The notes under the pieces: model-generated
Told to the model about the DNA's origin: nothing
Database searches by the model: none
Seen by the model: the letters and a program-made list of their open reading frames with translations, nothing else
Program-made: the position numbers and the translations under genes
In this document: piece after piece, positions 16,760-25,807 of the stretch
Layout: every line of letters begins with the position of its first letter
How positions within the stretch are numbered: the first letter of the stretch is position 1
NCBI RefSeq assembly: GCF_000092785.1
Contig: NC_014225.1
Location: 1,873,340-1,937,339 of the forward strand
Origin: Waddlia chondrophila WSU 86-1044
Lineage (GTDB): Bacteria; Chlamydiota; Chlamydiia; Chlamydiales; Waddliaceae
Direction: 5' to 3'
DNA length: 64,000 nt

Positions 16760-18211
16760 ATGGCCCCACAAAATTTGAAAGTTAAAATCCCTCCTAACTC
16801 CAAAGAAGCTGAAATGATGGTGCTTGGATGCATGCTCACAAGCATCAACGCCCTCAATATCGCAGCCGATAAACTCCACGACTTCGACTTCTACTTCACC
16901 GAACATAAACTGATCTTTAACTCTCTAAAATCCGCTTACAAAAGCGACAAACCTGCCGATATCCACATCATCTGCGAAGATCTGAAACGACAAGGACAGT
17001 TAGAAGCGGCTGGCGGCGCTGCCTACCTTACCACCCTTGCACAGTTCGCAGGCACTTCAGCCTATATCGAAGAATATTGCCGGATTGTACACTCCAAATC
17101 AGTCCTGAGAAGAATCATCAACACCTCTCACATCATCGAGAAAAATGCCCTCGAAGAACCCGATGATGTTGAAAACGTCCTCGACGAAGCCCAAAAACTG
17201 CTGTTTGAAATCGGTAAATCGGCCAATTCAGGCGATGCAGTCCTCCTAAGCGAAATCATCACAGGAACAAAATCGGAGTCTGGCGTCCACTACCTGAAAG
17301 AACTGCAGGAAAGGCAAGAAAAATATCAAGAAAGGGGCGATGAAGACCCTGGCATTACTGGAATTCCAACCCATCTAGCCGATCTGGACAAAATGATCAA
17401 TGGCTTCAACAACTCAAACTTGATGATCTTAGCAGCACGGCCGGCAATGGGAAAAACCGCCCTTGCCATCAACATTGCCGAAAATATCTGTTTTAAAAAC
17501 AAGATACCTGTCGGCATCTTCTCACTGGAAATGAGCGCGGAACAGCTCGTCCACCGCCTCATCTGCTCTCAAGCAGAGGTAGAATCGGACAAAATCAAAA
17601 CCGGTTCCCTTGACGGCCACGATTACCAAAGGATCGTTGAAACCATTAACCATATCCAGGATCACCCCTTGCTGATTGACGACCAGCCCGGACTCTCTAT
17701 TAACGACTTGCGCGCCCGCGCCCGTCGAATGAAAGAGACCCACAACATTGGCTTCCTCGTCATCGACTACTTGCAGCTGCTCAGTGGATCAGGCAATAAT
17801 AAGAACGGAGACAATCGACAGCTTGAAATCTCTGAAATTTCGCGAAACCTGAAAAATCTTGCCAGGGAGCTCAATCTTCCCATCCTTTGCCTCTCCCAGC
17901 TTTCCCGAAAAGTAGAGGAACGTCCAGGACACCGCCCCATGATGAGCGACCTGAGGGAATCAGGATCGATCGAGCAAGACAGCGACCTGATTTTCTTTCT
18001 TCTGCGCCGCGAATACTACGATCCTATGGACAAACCGGGAATGGCAGAACTGATCGTGGCCAAAAATCGGCACGGCTCCATCGGCACAGTCAACCTCACC
18101 TTCCGCAAAGAGATCGCCCAATTTGCCAACTACACACCCATTGGAATGGATCATGAGCCTCAAGGAGGCAAACATCCATATGAGGGAAGCAGCAATTACG
18201 CAACTTTTTAG
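16760..18211 (+). CDS. dnaB: replicative DNA helicase DnaB
   Basis: 483 aa from ATG 16760; an upstream TTG at 16724 is less likely. The N-terminal domain begins PPNSKEAEMMVLGCML. The RecA-like C-terminal domain has Walker A ARPAMGKTALA, FSLEMSAEQL, Walker B VIDYLQLLSG, and SDLRESGSIEQDSD. No intein interrupts it. It is the hexameric 5'-3' helicase of the replisome. The gene lies upstream of the small ribosomal protein gene and mnmG, in an order that matches the chlamydial backbone as I recall it. Confidence 0.97.
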   Translation: MAPQNLKVKIPPNSKEAEMMVLGCMLTSINALNIAADKLHDFDFYFTEHKLIFNSLKSAYKSDKPADIHIICEDLKRQGQLEAAGGAAYLTTLAQFAGTSAYIEEYCRIVHSKSVLRRIINTSHIIEKNALEEPDDVENVLDEAQKLLFEIGKSANSGDAVLLSEIITGTKSESGVHYLKELQERQEKYQERGDEDPGITGIPTHLADLDKMINGFNNSNLMILAARPAMGKTALAINIAENICFKNKIPVGIFSLEMSAEQLVHRLICSQAEVESDKIKTGSLDGHDYQRIVETINHIQDHPLLIDDQPGLSINDLRARARRMKETHNIGFLVIDYLQLLSGSGNNKNGDNRQLEISEISRNLKNLARELNLPILCLSQLSRKVEERPGHRPMMSDLRESGSIEQDSDLIFFLLRREYYDPMDKPGMAELIVAKNRHGSIGTVNLTFRKEIAQFANYTPIGMDHEPQGGKHPYEGSSNYATF

Positions 18212-18307
18212 AATATCTTTACTTTATCTCCCCTCTTAGATAGAATTTCTCTCGTGCATGCATTTGCATGATGACAAAAATATTATTTGAACTCAACTGG
18301 AGCGAAC

Positions 18308-18397
18308 ATGTCTTCTGTTAAAAAGAAGCGTAGAAAAAAAATCGCTAAGCATAAGCGCAAAAAGCGCAGCAGACGCGATCGGCATAAAAACAAATAA
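18308..18397 (+). CDS. small basic ribosomal protein of the bS22/COX24 (AURKAIP1) type, 29 aa
   Basis: A gene of only 29 codons: it starts MSSVKKKRRKKIAKHK and continues with KRKKRSRRDRHKNK. This matches the SSV-KKRRKK--KHK-KK pattern of the AURKAIP1/COX24 domain, which includes mycobacterial bS22 and mitochondrial mS38. GGAG lies five bases before the ATG, and a hairpin follows the stop at once, so it is a real compact transcription unit. It likely binds rRNA in the small subunit. Easily missed because of its length. Confidence 0.85.
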   Translation: MSSVKKKRRKKIAKHKRKKRSRRDRHKNK

Positions 18398-18401
18398 GCG
18401 A

Positions 18402-18431
18402 CTTTTGGACATGATCTTTCATGTCCAAAAG
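18402..18431 (+). terminator. hairpin after the small ribosomal protein gene
   Basis: Perfect 13-bp stem (CTTTTGGACATGA with TCATGTCCAAAAG) with a TCTT loop, five bases after the stop codon. It lacks a downstream T-run, so termination efficiency is uncertain. Confidence 0.6.
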
Positions 18432-18458
18432 AACGTTGTTATAAGATCTTGAATTGCT

Positions 18459-20300
18459 ATGTGGAAATATCCCGCTGTTTATGATGTCATCGTAATGGGA
18501 GGAGGTCACGCAGGATGCGAAGCTGCGTTGGCTTCTGCTCGCATGGGAGCAAAAACTCTTCTCCTGACGATGAATCTAGACACTATTGGAAAGATGAGTT
18601 GCAATCCGGCTGTCGGAGGAATCGGTAAAGGGCACATGGTGCGTGAAATTGATGCTCTCGGCGGCGAAATGGGCAAAGTGATCGACTGCACAGGCATCCA
18701 ATACCGTATGCTTAATGCCACCAAAGGGCCTGCCGTTTGGGCTCCGCGCGCCCAAGCAGACAAGGCTGCCTATCAATTCGAAATCAAACACAGATTGGAA
18801 AAGCAGGAAAACCTTGAAATTCATCAGGGAACCGTCGAAGAGATCTTTGTTGAAAACGACACGGTGCAAGGTGTCGCAACTAAAGAGGGGATCTATTTTA
18901 CCGCCCCTACTGTCGTGATCTCCTCCGGAACTTTTATGAGAGGACTTCTCCACATTGGGGAGAGAAATTTCTCCGGAGGCCGTGCTGGCGACCAGCCCTC
19001 TGTTGGTCTATCCGGCTGCCTTAAAAAACTTGGATTCCATTTGGATCGGCTCAAAACGGGAACTCCGCCAAGAATCAACAAACGTTCAATCAATCTCAGT
19101 TTGACAGAAGAGCAGCCGGGAGAAGAAGGTATCCGCTTCTCCTTTGATGACGAAGGGAAAAGGAAGCTGCCGCAAGTCTCCTGCTACATCACTTATACAA
19201 CGCAGGAAACTAAACAGATCATCCTTGACAATATCCACCGCTCTCCCCTTTATTCCGGAAAAATTCAGGGAGTAGGTCCTAGGTATTGCCCCTCAATTGA
19301 AGATAAAGTTGTACGGTTTTCAGACAAGGAGCGCCATCAACTCTTCTTGGAGCCTGAAGGGCTTCAAACTGAAGAGATCTATGTCAATGGCATTTCTTCT
19401 TCTTTGCCTCTTGATGTGCAGTACGCTTTTATCAAGAGCATTCCCGCTCTTAGGAATGCAGAGATCACTCGTCCTGCCTATGCTATCGAATACGACTATG
19501 TCACAAGCGGGCAGATCAAACCCAGCCTTGAGAGCAAAAAAGTGGAAGGGCTGTTTTTAGCAGGCCAAATCAACGGCACAACCGGCTACGAAGAGGCTGC
19601 AGCTCAAGGCCTTCTCGCAGGCATTAATGCGGCAAGCAAAGTCGCCGGTCGAGAGCCCCTCATCCTCAAACGTTCGGAATCTTACATTGGCGTGATGATT
19701 GACGATTTAATCACTAAAGGGCTGGATGAACCCTACAGGATGTTCACAAGCCGCGCGGAGCATCGATTACTTCTTAGACAAGACAACGCTGATCTGCGTC
19801 TGCGCAAATACGGCTATGCTTACGGGTTAATTGACCAAAAGCGTTGGGAAACGCTTTGCCTTAAGGCTGAGACAATCGAGTGGGAAATGACCCGTTTTGA
19901 AAAAACGTTTAAACAGGTAAACGGCAAGGGATTTTCTCTGGCTCAGTTGCTTAGACGCCCGGAAATGACGTACGAATCTTTGCTTGAAACCTATCCTGAA
20001 GCTGTCGTGGACCACGGTGAAGAGATCAATTTTCAAATCGAGCTTAATCTGAAATACTCAGGATATATCAGTCGGCAGAACACGGAAATCGAAAGAATCT
20101 CGCAAGTAGAAAATTTGCGCGTCCCTGAACACTTCGATTTTAATCAGGTTTCAGGCTTACGCAATGAAGCGAAACAAAAATTGTGCCGGCACAATCCCTT
20201 AACTCTAGGGCAAGCTTCGCGCATTTCAGGCGTTTCTCCTGCCGACATTTCGGTTCTCATTGTCGAGCTGACAAAAAGAGAACGGCAAACGATCGCATGA
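18459..20300 (+). CDS. mnmG: tRNA uridine 5-carboxymethylaminomethyl modification enzyme MnmG (GidA)
   Basis: 613 aa, family length. The FAD-binding motif GGGHAGCEAALASARMG is at residue ~13, followed by the family blocks MSCNPAVGGIGKGH, RLKTGTPPRI, GQINGTTGYEEAAAQGL and FTSRAEHRL. With MnmE (also in this window at 28824) it installs the cmnm5 group on U34 of several tRNAs. Its TGA overlaps the lplA start as ATGA. Confidence 0.97.
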   Translation: MWKYPAVYDVIVMGGGHAGCEAALASARMGAKTLLLTMNLDTIGKMSCNPAVGGIGKGHMVREIDALGGEMGKVIDCTGIQYRMLNATKGPAVWAPRAQADKAAYQFEIKHRLEKQENLEIHQGTVEEIFVENDTVQGVATKEGIYFTAPTVVISSGTFMRGLLHIGERNFSGGRAGDQPSVGLSGCLKKLGFHLDRLKTGTPPRINKRSINLSLTEEQPGEEGIRFSFDDEGKRKLPQVSCYITYTTQETKQIILDNIHRSPLYSGKIQGVGPRYCPSIEDKVVRFSDKERHQLFLEPEGLQTEEIYVNGISSSLPLDVQYAFIKSIPALRNAEITRPAYAIEYDYVTSGQIKPSLESKKVEGLFLAGQINGTTGYEEAAAQGLLAGINAASKVAGREPLILKRSESYIGVMIDDLITKGLDEPYRMFTSRAEHRLLLRQDNADLRLRKYGYAYGLIDQKRWETLCLKAETIEWEMTRFEKTFKQVNGKGFSLAQLLRRPEMTYESLLETYPEAVVDHGEEINFQIELNLKYSGYISRQNTEIERISQVENLRVPEHFDFNQVSGLRNEAKQKLCRHNPLTLGQASRISGVSPADISVLIVELTKRERQTIA

Positions 20301-21013
20301 AACCCGCTATCCACTTCCTTCGACTCAATCACTGCCCCATTTTCAAACAACTGCAACTTGAAGAAGCTCTTCTAAGAGTGGATAAACGCAATTGGTGCAT
20401 CATCAATGAGGGAACTCCTGACGCCATTGTCATGGGCATTTCAGGGAAACCGGAAGAGTTCATCAATCAAAAGCGGTTTGAAAAGCATCCTGTCCCTGTG
20501 ATTCGACGATTCAGCGGAGGTGGATGCGTCTATGTCGATCGCGATACCTTTTTCGTTACCTTGATCCTTAATCATACAAGCTCACCAGCCCAACCTTTTC
20601 CACAACAGATCCTCTGTTGGACCAAAGAACTGTATCAACCATTGATCGGCGATCCTACGTTTTGCGTGCGGGAAAACGACTATGTGATTGGGGAACATAA
20701 ATTTGGCGGCAACGCGCAATACATCGTTAAAAATAGATGGCTGCACCACAGCAGCCTTCTATGGGATTTTTGCCCCGATAAAATGGAACATCTTAATCTG
20801 CCTTCTAAAAGGCCTGATTACCGTTCAAATCGTTCCCATAAAGAATTTCTCTGCACATTGAAACCGAGATTTTCTTCCAAAGAGACTTTCTGGGAACAGC
20901 TGGAAAGTTCTTTATCCTCAAAATTCCATATTGATCGAGTTTCTTTGAATGAAGCGGAAGCAGCTCTTGCCGCACCTCATAGAAAAGCAACGGAACAACT
21001 AATAGACGGATAG
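20297..21013 (+). CDS. lplA: lipoate-protein ligase A family protein
   Basis: 238 aa from ATG 20297, coupled to mnmG by an ATGA overlap; the frame is open to 20183 but that would overlap mnmG. The family motif RRFSGGGCVYVD and the catalytic-lysine region GEHKFGGNAQ are present. It attaches lipoate (or octanoate) to E2 or GcvH proteins using ATP. It lacks the extra C-terminal domain of E. coli LplA, like other short bacterial forms. The lplA-after-mnmG order fits the chlamydial backbone. Confidence 0.9.
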   Translation: MKPAIHFLRLNHCPIFKQLQLEEALLRVDKRNWCIINEGTPDAIVMGISGKPEEFINQKRFEKHPVPVIRRFSGGGCVYVDRDTFFVTLILNHTSSPAQPFPQQILCWTKELYQPLIGDPTFCVRENDYVIGEHKFGGNAQYIVKNRWLHHSSLLWDFCPDKMEHLNLPSKRPDYRSNRSHKEFLCTLKPRFSSKETFWEQLESSLSSKFHIDRVSLNEAEAALAAPHRKATEQLIDG

Positions 21014-21017
21014 GTTC

Positions 21018-21746
21018 ATGCAAAAAAAATACTGGATTATGGGAAAAAACTGCATTGAAACAATTTTGGATCACTCTCCTGAAAGAATTATCGAATTTTT
21101 TACCGCAAAAAAAGATTCTGACCCGCTTCTTGAAAAAGTCCGATCAAAAGGGATTAAGATCAAATTAGCCAGCAAACAGAAGCTCTTTGATCTTGTAAAT
21201 TCCGATTCACACCAGTCCTACGTGGCTCTAGTCAAGGCTGTCGACTCGCCAGATCTTAAACAATTCCTTCGTGAAAATCACCGATTGGTTTTGATGCTGG
21301 ACAATATCAACGATCCACAAAATTTGGGAGCGATCTTGAGAGCTGCTGAGTGCTTCGGCGTGGACGCTGTCATCTGGTCGAAAAACCGCGGTTGTTCATT
21401 AACCCCCTCCGCAGCTAAAGCCGGTGTTGGAGCTTCTGAACTTGTTCCAACAATTGTGGTATCCAACCTTGCCGAAACGGTAAAAAAATTTCAAAAATCA
21501 GGCTACTTTGCCGTTACAGCAGAAATTTCAGATAGGGCAAGCCCCCTCAATGCATTTCAATTTCCCGAAAAAACCCTGTTGATTATGGGATCGGAAGGGA
21601 AAGGAATTCAACCACTGATCAGCAAGCTTGCTGACGAGCAAGTCTATATTCCGATGTCTGGAAAGATCGACTCTCTAAACGTTTCCCAGGCAACTGCAGT
21701 TCTATTGTCACATTACCAAAAATGTTTTTTTGATTTAAAAAAATAA
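21018..21746 (+). CDS. rlmB: SPOUT rRNA 2'-O-methyltransferase (TrmH/RlmB family)
   Basis: 242 aa. An N-terminal substrate-binding domain starts YWIMGKNCIETIL, and the SPOUT knot has LDNINDPQNLGAILRAAECFG, IMGSEGKGIQPL and IPMSGKIDSLNVSQATAVLL, the three TrmH motifs for SAM binding. It probably methylates a ribose in 23S rRNA (G2251 for RlmB); the exact target is inferred from family similarity. It starts four bases after lplA, so it is likely in the same operon. Confidence 0.9.
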   Translation: MQKKYWIMGKNCIETILDHSPERIIEFFTAKKDSDPLLEKVRSKGIKIKLASKQKLFDLVNSDSHQSYVALVKAVDSPDLKQFLRENHRLVLMLDNINDPQNLGAILRAAECFGVDAVIWSKNRGCSLTPSAAKAGVGASELVPTIVVSNLAETVKKFQKSGYFAVTAEISDRASPLNAFQFPEKTLLIMGSEGKGIQPLISKLADEQVYIPMSGKIDSLNVSQATAVLLSHYQKCFFDLKK

Positions 21747-21796
21747 ATAAAAATGATACAATCACTCTTTATCTTAATCATTTTTGAGAGATTTTT

Positions 21797-22474
21797 ATGA
21801 AATCAATAAAATACATATTTTTTCTTTTTCTATTTAATTTTTCTGTTAAAGGACAGGCTATTGAACAGCCACACACACCCTTTATGATACCTGCTCCCAA
21901 TCCTGTTCTAGAAGAAATGCAAGAAGTGGAATTCTTATTGGCAGAAGAGAAAAAAACCCGCTTCCTTTCAAAGAAGAGCGTAGACCCTTTCTGGATTCAT
22001 CACGTCGTACAAATGAAGGAAAACGGTTACGAAATTATTTTGGAAGACGATTCCACCTGGTCAATTGGGTGGTTTTGGCGCTCTCGTTTGAGCAATTGGG
22101 AGGAATCCGATGACATTGTGCTTAGCTATCATTGCTCCACTTGTTTTCCCAACTATATGAAGTTTCATAATCTGACTAAAGACAGTGTTGTCTGGGGAAG
22201 CCTGGAGGCTTTTCCAAGAGCAAGTTCTCTTCAATCGCAATATATTCTAGAAATTAATCGTCACTCTTCAGAAGTGACCCTTAACAATGGCTCCCGCTAT
22301 AAATCTTCCGTAGATGGAACGTTCAGAAATTACAAGGAAGGCGATCTGATTATCACTTGTTTTGTCATCGATCCTCCCGATTCAAAAATGGTATCGGACA
22401 TGGCAATATGGAACTTTTATGCCGGAAGCATTAGTTGGGATATAAATCCCGTCGGAAAACCGACTCTGAAGTGA
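21797..22474 (+). CDS. hypothetical secreted protein, 225 aa
   Basis: Not recognised. An N-terminal signal peptide (MKSIKYIFFLFLFNFSVKGQA) suggests export. The mature chain is rich in aromatic residues and beta-strand-like (for example SWDINPVGKP at the end), with one pair of cysteines in YHCSTCFP. The flanking intergenic DNA is AT-rich. No catalytic motif is seen. Confidence 0.7.
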   Translation: MKSIKYIFFLFLFNFSVKGQAIEQPHTPFMIPAPNPVLEEMQEVEFLLAEEKKTRFLSKKSVDPFWIHHVVQMKENGYEIILEDDSTWSIGWFWRSRLSNWEESDDIVLSYHCSTCFPNYMKFHNLTKDSVVWGSLEAFPRASSLQSQYILEINRHSSEVTLNNGSRYKSSVDGTFRNYKEGDLIITCFVIDPPDSKMVSDMAIWNFYAGSISWDINPVGKPTLK

Positions 22475-22489
22475 TAGAATTTATTTAAA

Positions 22490-22530
22490 AGCCGTGTGTC
22501 ATGAGAAGATTTTCTACTCATGCCGCGGCT
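22490..22530. terminator. hairpin between convergent genes
   Basis: AGCCG pairs with CGGCT and CATGAG with CTCATG around an internal loop, in the 58-base gap between the ends of two convergent genes. It probably terminates one or both; there is no strong T-run. Confidence 0.45.
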
Positions 22531-22532
22531 AT

Positions 22533-23339
22533 TCAATCAGCAGCCGCTGAACAATACTCTTCTAAAACTATCTGAAGGAAATTCTCATTATTTAGGATAT
22601 CCTCAAGCTTTTCTTGTGTTTGTGAATAATTTTCAATTAATTTTTGAGTTTCCTGCGTATGGGGGTTAGCTCGAAATACTGGAGGATTAGGGGTGTTTTT
22701 ATTCTTCTTTGTCCTTATCAGATCTTTAAAAACGACCCAATCAGGACTTTCTTTAGGGTCATTAATTGTTCGTTTTGCAAACTCGGAAGCATTACCTTCC
22801 CCATATCCCAAAAGAACCCCCATTCTGAGGTGATAGCCCCCAACATCTTCTTTTGAAAAGAGCTCCACCTTTTCATTATTTATAAATGCTTTTTCGTCAT
22901 AGTGATCTGGAAAGAGATCTGAATGAAGGAAAATTTTTTTGTAAAATTCCGATTTATTAATCAGAATTAAATCAACATACTCCTTTCCTACCACAAGAGA
23001 ACGTTCTTCAAAAAAATATTTTTCACTTGAAAACTTCCCTTGATGTTTTTTCCATGTTTTATATGCTTCAACAAAATCTTCATCCACACTGAAGTAAGGC
23101 CGTTTTCTATCGTACTCAGGTATTGCCAGCCAATAAAGCATCGAAACTGGTTTTTCACCAAACAACGTATAACCAAATCCATATTGCTTGATGAGTTTTT
23201 CAAAAAAATAACAAATTTTTTTTTGATCTTCAGCAGATATATTCTGCAATCTTTCCGAAACATTAACGGTAGCTTCCACTTTTAATAAGAAGCTTACAAG
23301 GGTAAAAAAAAGAAATATTTTTTTCATGAATAAATTCAA
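22533..23339 (-). CDS. hypothetical secreted protein, 268 aa
   Basis: Begins with a signal peptide (MKKIFLFFTLVSFLLKVEA from the second Met, position 23327). A distinctive segment, KQYGFGYTLFGEKPVSMLYW near residue 50, looks like a conserved block, but I cannot name the family. The C terminus (EEYCSAAAD) is uncharged and short. A 6S-like RNA gene lies just upstream on the same strand. Confidence 0.7.
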   Translation of the reverse strand: MNLFMKKIFLFFTLVSFLLKVEATVNVSERLQNISAEDQKKICYFFEKLIKQYGFGYTLFGEKPVSMLYWLAIPEYDRKRPYFSVDEDFVEAYKTWKKHQGKFSSEKYFFEERSLVVGKEYVDLILINKSEFYKKIFLHSDLFPDHYDEKAFINNEKVELFSKEDVGGYHLRMGVLLGYGEGNASEFAKRTINDPKESPDWVVFKDLIRTKKNKNTPNPPVFRANPHTQETQKLIENYSQTQEKLEDILNNENFLQIVLEEYCSAAAD

Positions 23340-23360
23340 ATCAGAAATTTGTGGCGAGAA

Positions 23361-23546
23361 GCAAAAAGCCGTGCGCAGGGTATGAAAAGATCTGCTATCA
23401 ACAGGCTTGTATAAGTGGGTTCAATTCCCGAGGGTCGAGTTCGTAAGGATTTCCTCTGAATCTCTCAGCCCGGAGTCAAGATCCCTTAAGCAGTTAAAAT
23501 AGGTTGATCAGCATCCGTCTTTCCGCCTACACCCATGCCACGGCTA
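23361..23546 (-). ncRNA. ssrS: structured small RNA, 6S RNA candidate
   Basis: A gene-free stretch whose minus-strand product of ~185 nt folds as a rod. AGCCGTG at the 5' end pairs with CACGGCT at the 3' end; further in, TGCT-ATCAAC pairs with GTTGATAGCA (10 bp, one bulge) and AAAGA with TCTTT. These flank a large, weakly paired central region, then a terminal GGA/TCC stem. A TATAAT box lies 5-7 bases before the 5' end, and five T follow the closing stem. Length, closed ends and central bubble suggest 6S RNA, the RNA polymerase-binding regulator. A different structured RNA remains possible; I found no SRP, tmRNA or RNase P signature. Confidence 0.55.
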
Positions 23547-23551
23547 CTTTT

Positions 23552-23557
23552 ATTATA
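23552..23557 (-). promoter_or_regulatory. -10 box of the ncRNA promoter
   Basis: TATAAT on the minus strand, with a weak -35 (TTGTAC) about 19 bases upstream. It is placed to start the structured RNA at about 23546. Confidence 0.55.
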
Positions 23558-23573
23558 CCATGCCGAGAGATAT

Positions 23574-25019
23574 TTAGTACAACGCAAGATCCTTAGGCTC
23601 CTGCCCACGATATCCCCGACATCTAACAATTAACAAAGCCTTGACAACCTTGCCATCCTGTTTAATGAGCGGCACGATGCGGGCAAGGTCGATTGTGGAA
23701 AAATAAGGGGACAATCTCTCAACATGCTGCTTTGGATCAAGCTGCTCCAAATGAGGGAAATTTTCTGCTGCAACGTAATACCCATTTTGATTTAGCTGCT
23801 CATCTGCCATCGAAGGCCAGTAGGAAAATTGATTTTTCCGAACTCCCTGAAGGTTTAAAAAATAGGCGCGTTTCTTCTCCGGAGAGTAAAAACTCAGCAA
23901 ACTGCTCATCTGATACTTATCTGAGAAAAGAAAATCGTTTTTAGGGTTGTAGCCAGCTTCAAGCAATGCCTCTTCCATACGTTCCCAAGCTAGATTATGC
24001 TTGAAAGGGTTCATCTTATATGGCAGCCAACCAGAAAAAGGGAGCCAAAGAGCCACAACCGTTAAGATCACGGAAAGAACCACACCTCCAATCAGCCATT
24101 TCTTCGCACGCTCCAAAGCATACCAGGATAAGAGAACAAATCCGGTCGGATAGGCAAAAACCACCCAATTCCCCTGCATCTTTTGTTTAATGGCCATTAA
24201 CGAATAAATGAGGAGAAGAATAGCGGTCACTGCTCCGCAGAAAAGCAATGAAGGCCTCATTTCATCCAGGCGGCGAAACAGTGAAATGACAGCGAGTATC
24301 AGCAAAATAAACAGGATAGGAGAAATAAGCGCTGCTTGTGCTCCGACAAAATCCCAGAAATTTCCACTAGAAGCGGTATGGGCATGCCCGCCTTTCATAG
24401 TATTAAACACATGCTGAAACGTTGCCCAATCGTGCTGCCAATTCCAAATAACACTTGGCAGCAAGCCAAGCAAAGAGATGGCTACTCCCCATAGCAATTT
24501 TAATGAACGCATTTTACGAAAAAAGGGAACAAATACCCACAAAAGATAGATGGGCCACTTGAACAAAGCTCCACAAGCGATCACAAATCCTAATAACAAT
24601 ACCCTCCCCTGAACAATCATAAGACAGCCTAGAGTCCAGAATAAAACCAGGCCGCCATCTGTGGTTGCTAGTAAACTTCCTAAAATCCCAAGAGGAGAAA
24701 AAGCAAAAGCAATCGCTGCCCAAAAGGCGGCAGACTCGCTCAAGCGACAGCTCTTAGCAAGGAAATAAATGGCAATAGGAATGAGGAAATTGAGCACAAC
24801 GGCCATAAACCGCACACCAAGTTCGGTATCTCCGAAAATCTGCGTCCCCATCCAGATTTGCCAAGCGATTCCAGGAGGCTTGCTGTAATATCCCCAATCG
24901 AGCGCTTTGCTCCACGTCCAGTACTGCGCCTCATCCGGACCCAAACCAAGCAGTCCAGAATGGATGAAAAAAAGAGCAAACAGCGCTTTAACTCCAAGAA
25001 ATAAACAGAGCCTTCTCAT
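23574..25019 (-). CDS. GT39/PMT-family membrane glycosyltransferase (ArnT-like)
   Basis: 481 aa with about 10-12 hydrophobic segments. Just after the first segment is an acidic motif GPDEAQYWTWSKALDWGYYSKPP, which matches the first-loop catalytic Asp-Glu and the following YYSKPP of the ArnT/PMT family. Such enzymes move a sugar from a polyprenyl-phosphate carrier to lipid or protein on the outer face of the inner membrane. A soluble C-terminal part follows. The sugar and acceptor are unknown. It starts 12 bases after sdhB ends. Confidence 0.85.
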   Translation of the reverse strand: MRRLCLFLGVKALFALFFIHSGLLGLGPDEAQYWTWSKALDWGYYSKPPGIAWQIWMGTQIFGDTELGVRFMAVVLNFLIPIAIYFLAKSCRLSESAAFWAAIAFAFSPLGILGSLLATTDGGLVLFWTLGCLMIVQGRVLLLGFVIACGALFKWPIYLLWVFVPFFRKMRSLKLLWGVAISLLGLLPSVIWNWQHDWATFQHVFNTMKGGHAHTASSGNFWDFVGAQAALISPILFILLILAVISLFRRLDEMRPSLLFCGAVTAILLLIYSLMAIKQKMQGNWVVFAYPTGFVLLSWYALERAKKWLIGGVVLSVILTVVALWLPFSGWLPYKMNPFKHNLAWERMEEALLEAGYNPKNDFLFSDKYQMSSLLSFYSPEKKRAYFLNLQGVRKNQFSYWPSMADEQLNQNGYYVAAENFPHLEQLDPKQHVERLSPYFSTIDLARIVPLIKQDGKVVKALLIVRCRGYRGQEPKDLALY

Positions 25020-25031
25020 AGGATATATCGA

Positions 25032-25799
25032 TTATTCCCTATCAGGAAAACTAAAAAGATCGCTTAACGCTTGCAGGGTCACATCGCGCCCAATTGCTGC
25101 AATTGCATCTGTCAAAGGGATCTTTTTCGGGCACACTCTCACACAATTTTGTGCATTCCCGCAGTCACTGATCCCCCCTTTCTCCATCATGGGACGCAGC
25201 CGCTTGCCTTTTTGCATTTTTCCGGTTGGGTGCGCATTAAACAGACGCACCTGTCCAAAAATCTGCGGCCCGACAAAATCGTTTTTAAGGCTTGCCTGAG
25301 GACACCCTTCGACACAGCAGCCGCAAGTCATGCAGGTGGATAGCGTATACATGATCTCTTGTTTCTCAGGGCTGATCTTCGGCCCTGGCCCCTTGTCATA
25401 AATTCCGTCTACATCGATCCAGGCATGCACTTTCTTCAAGTTGTCAAACATCGAGGTGCGATCAACCATCAGATCTCGAATCAACGGAAATTTTGTAAAT
25501 GGCGCCACTGTGATGACACGGCTTCCTGTTTCCTTGATGATCTTGTTGATCACCGCTGTGCAGGATTGCCTGGGATAGCCGTTGACAAGCATCGAACAGG
25601 AGCCGCACACCTCCTCCAAACAACCAGACTCCCAAACAACCGGCTCAACCTTTTTCCCTTTGCGGTTGATCGGATTTTTCTCAATCTCCATGAGCCCGGA
25701 AATGATATTGGACATCGGCCGCAAGCCTAGTTCAAACTCTTCCCAGTACTGTTTTCCAGGAGTGCCTCGATAAATTTTTAAGATGTATGTTTTTTCCAT
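25032..25799 (-). CDS. sdhB: succinate dehydrogenase iron-sulfur subunit
   Basis: 255 aa. The [2Fe-2S] cysteines lie in CLEEVCGSCSMLVNG...C, and the [4Fe-4S]/[3Fe-4S] ligands in CMTCGCCVEGCP and CGNAQNCVRVCPKKIP. It passes electrons from SdhA flavin to the quinone site. It lies 8 bases after sdhA in the order sdhC-sdhA-sdhB. Confidence 0.97.
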   Translation of the reverse strand: MEKTYILKIYRGTPGKQYWEEFELGLRPMSNIISGLMEIEKNPINRKGKKVEPVVWESGCLEEVCGSCSMLVNGYPRQSCTAVINKIIKETGSRVITVAPFTKFPLIRDLMVDRTSMFDNLKKVHAWIDVDGIYDKGPGPKISPEKQEIMYTLSTCMTCGCCVEGCPQASLKNDFVGPQIFGQVRLFNAHPTGKMQKGKRLRPMMEKGGISDCGNAQNCVRVCPKKIPLTDAIAAIGRDVTLQALSDLFSFPDRE

Positions 25800-25807
25800 T
25801 CAATTCC

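Noticed and set aside
16760-18211. Intein or frameshift in dnaB
   Set aside because: The frame is continuous, length and motif spacing are normal.
23361-23546. TPP riboswitch (a CTGAGAG segment with nearby ACCC-like bases)
   Set aside because: The full thi-box order and downstream GGATAA-type region are missing, there is no thiamine gene downstream, and the closed-rod fold fits a stand-alone RNA better.
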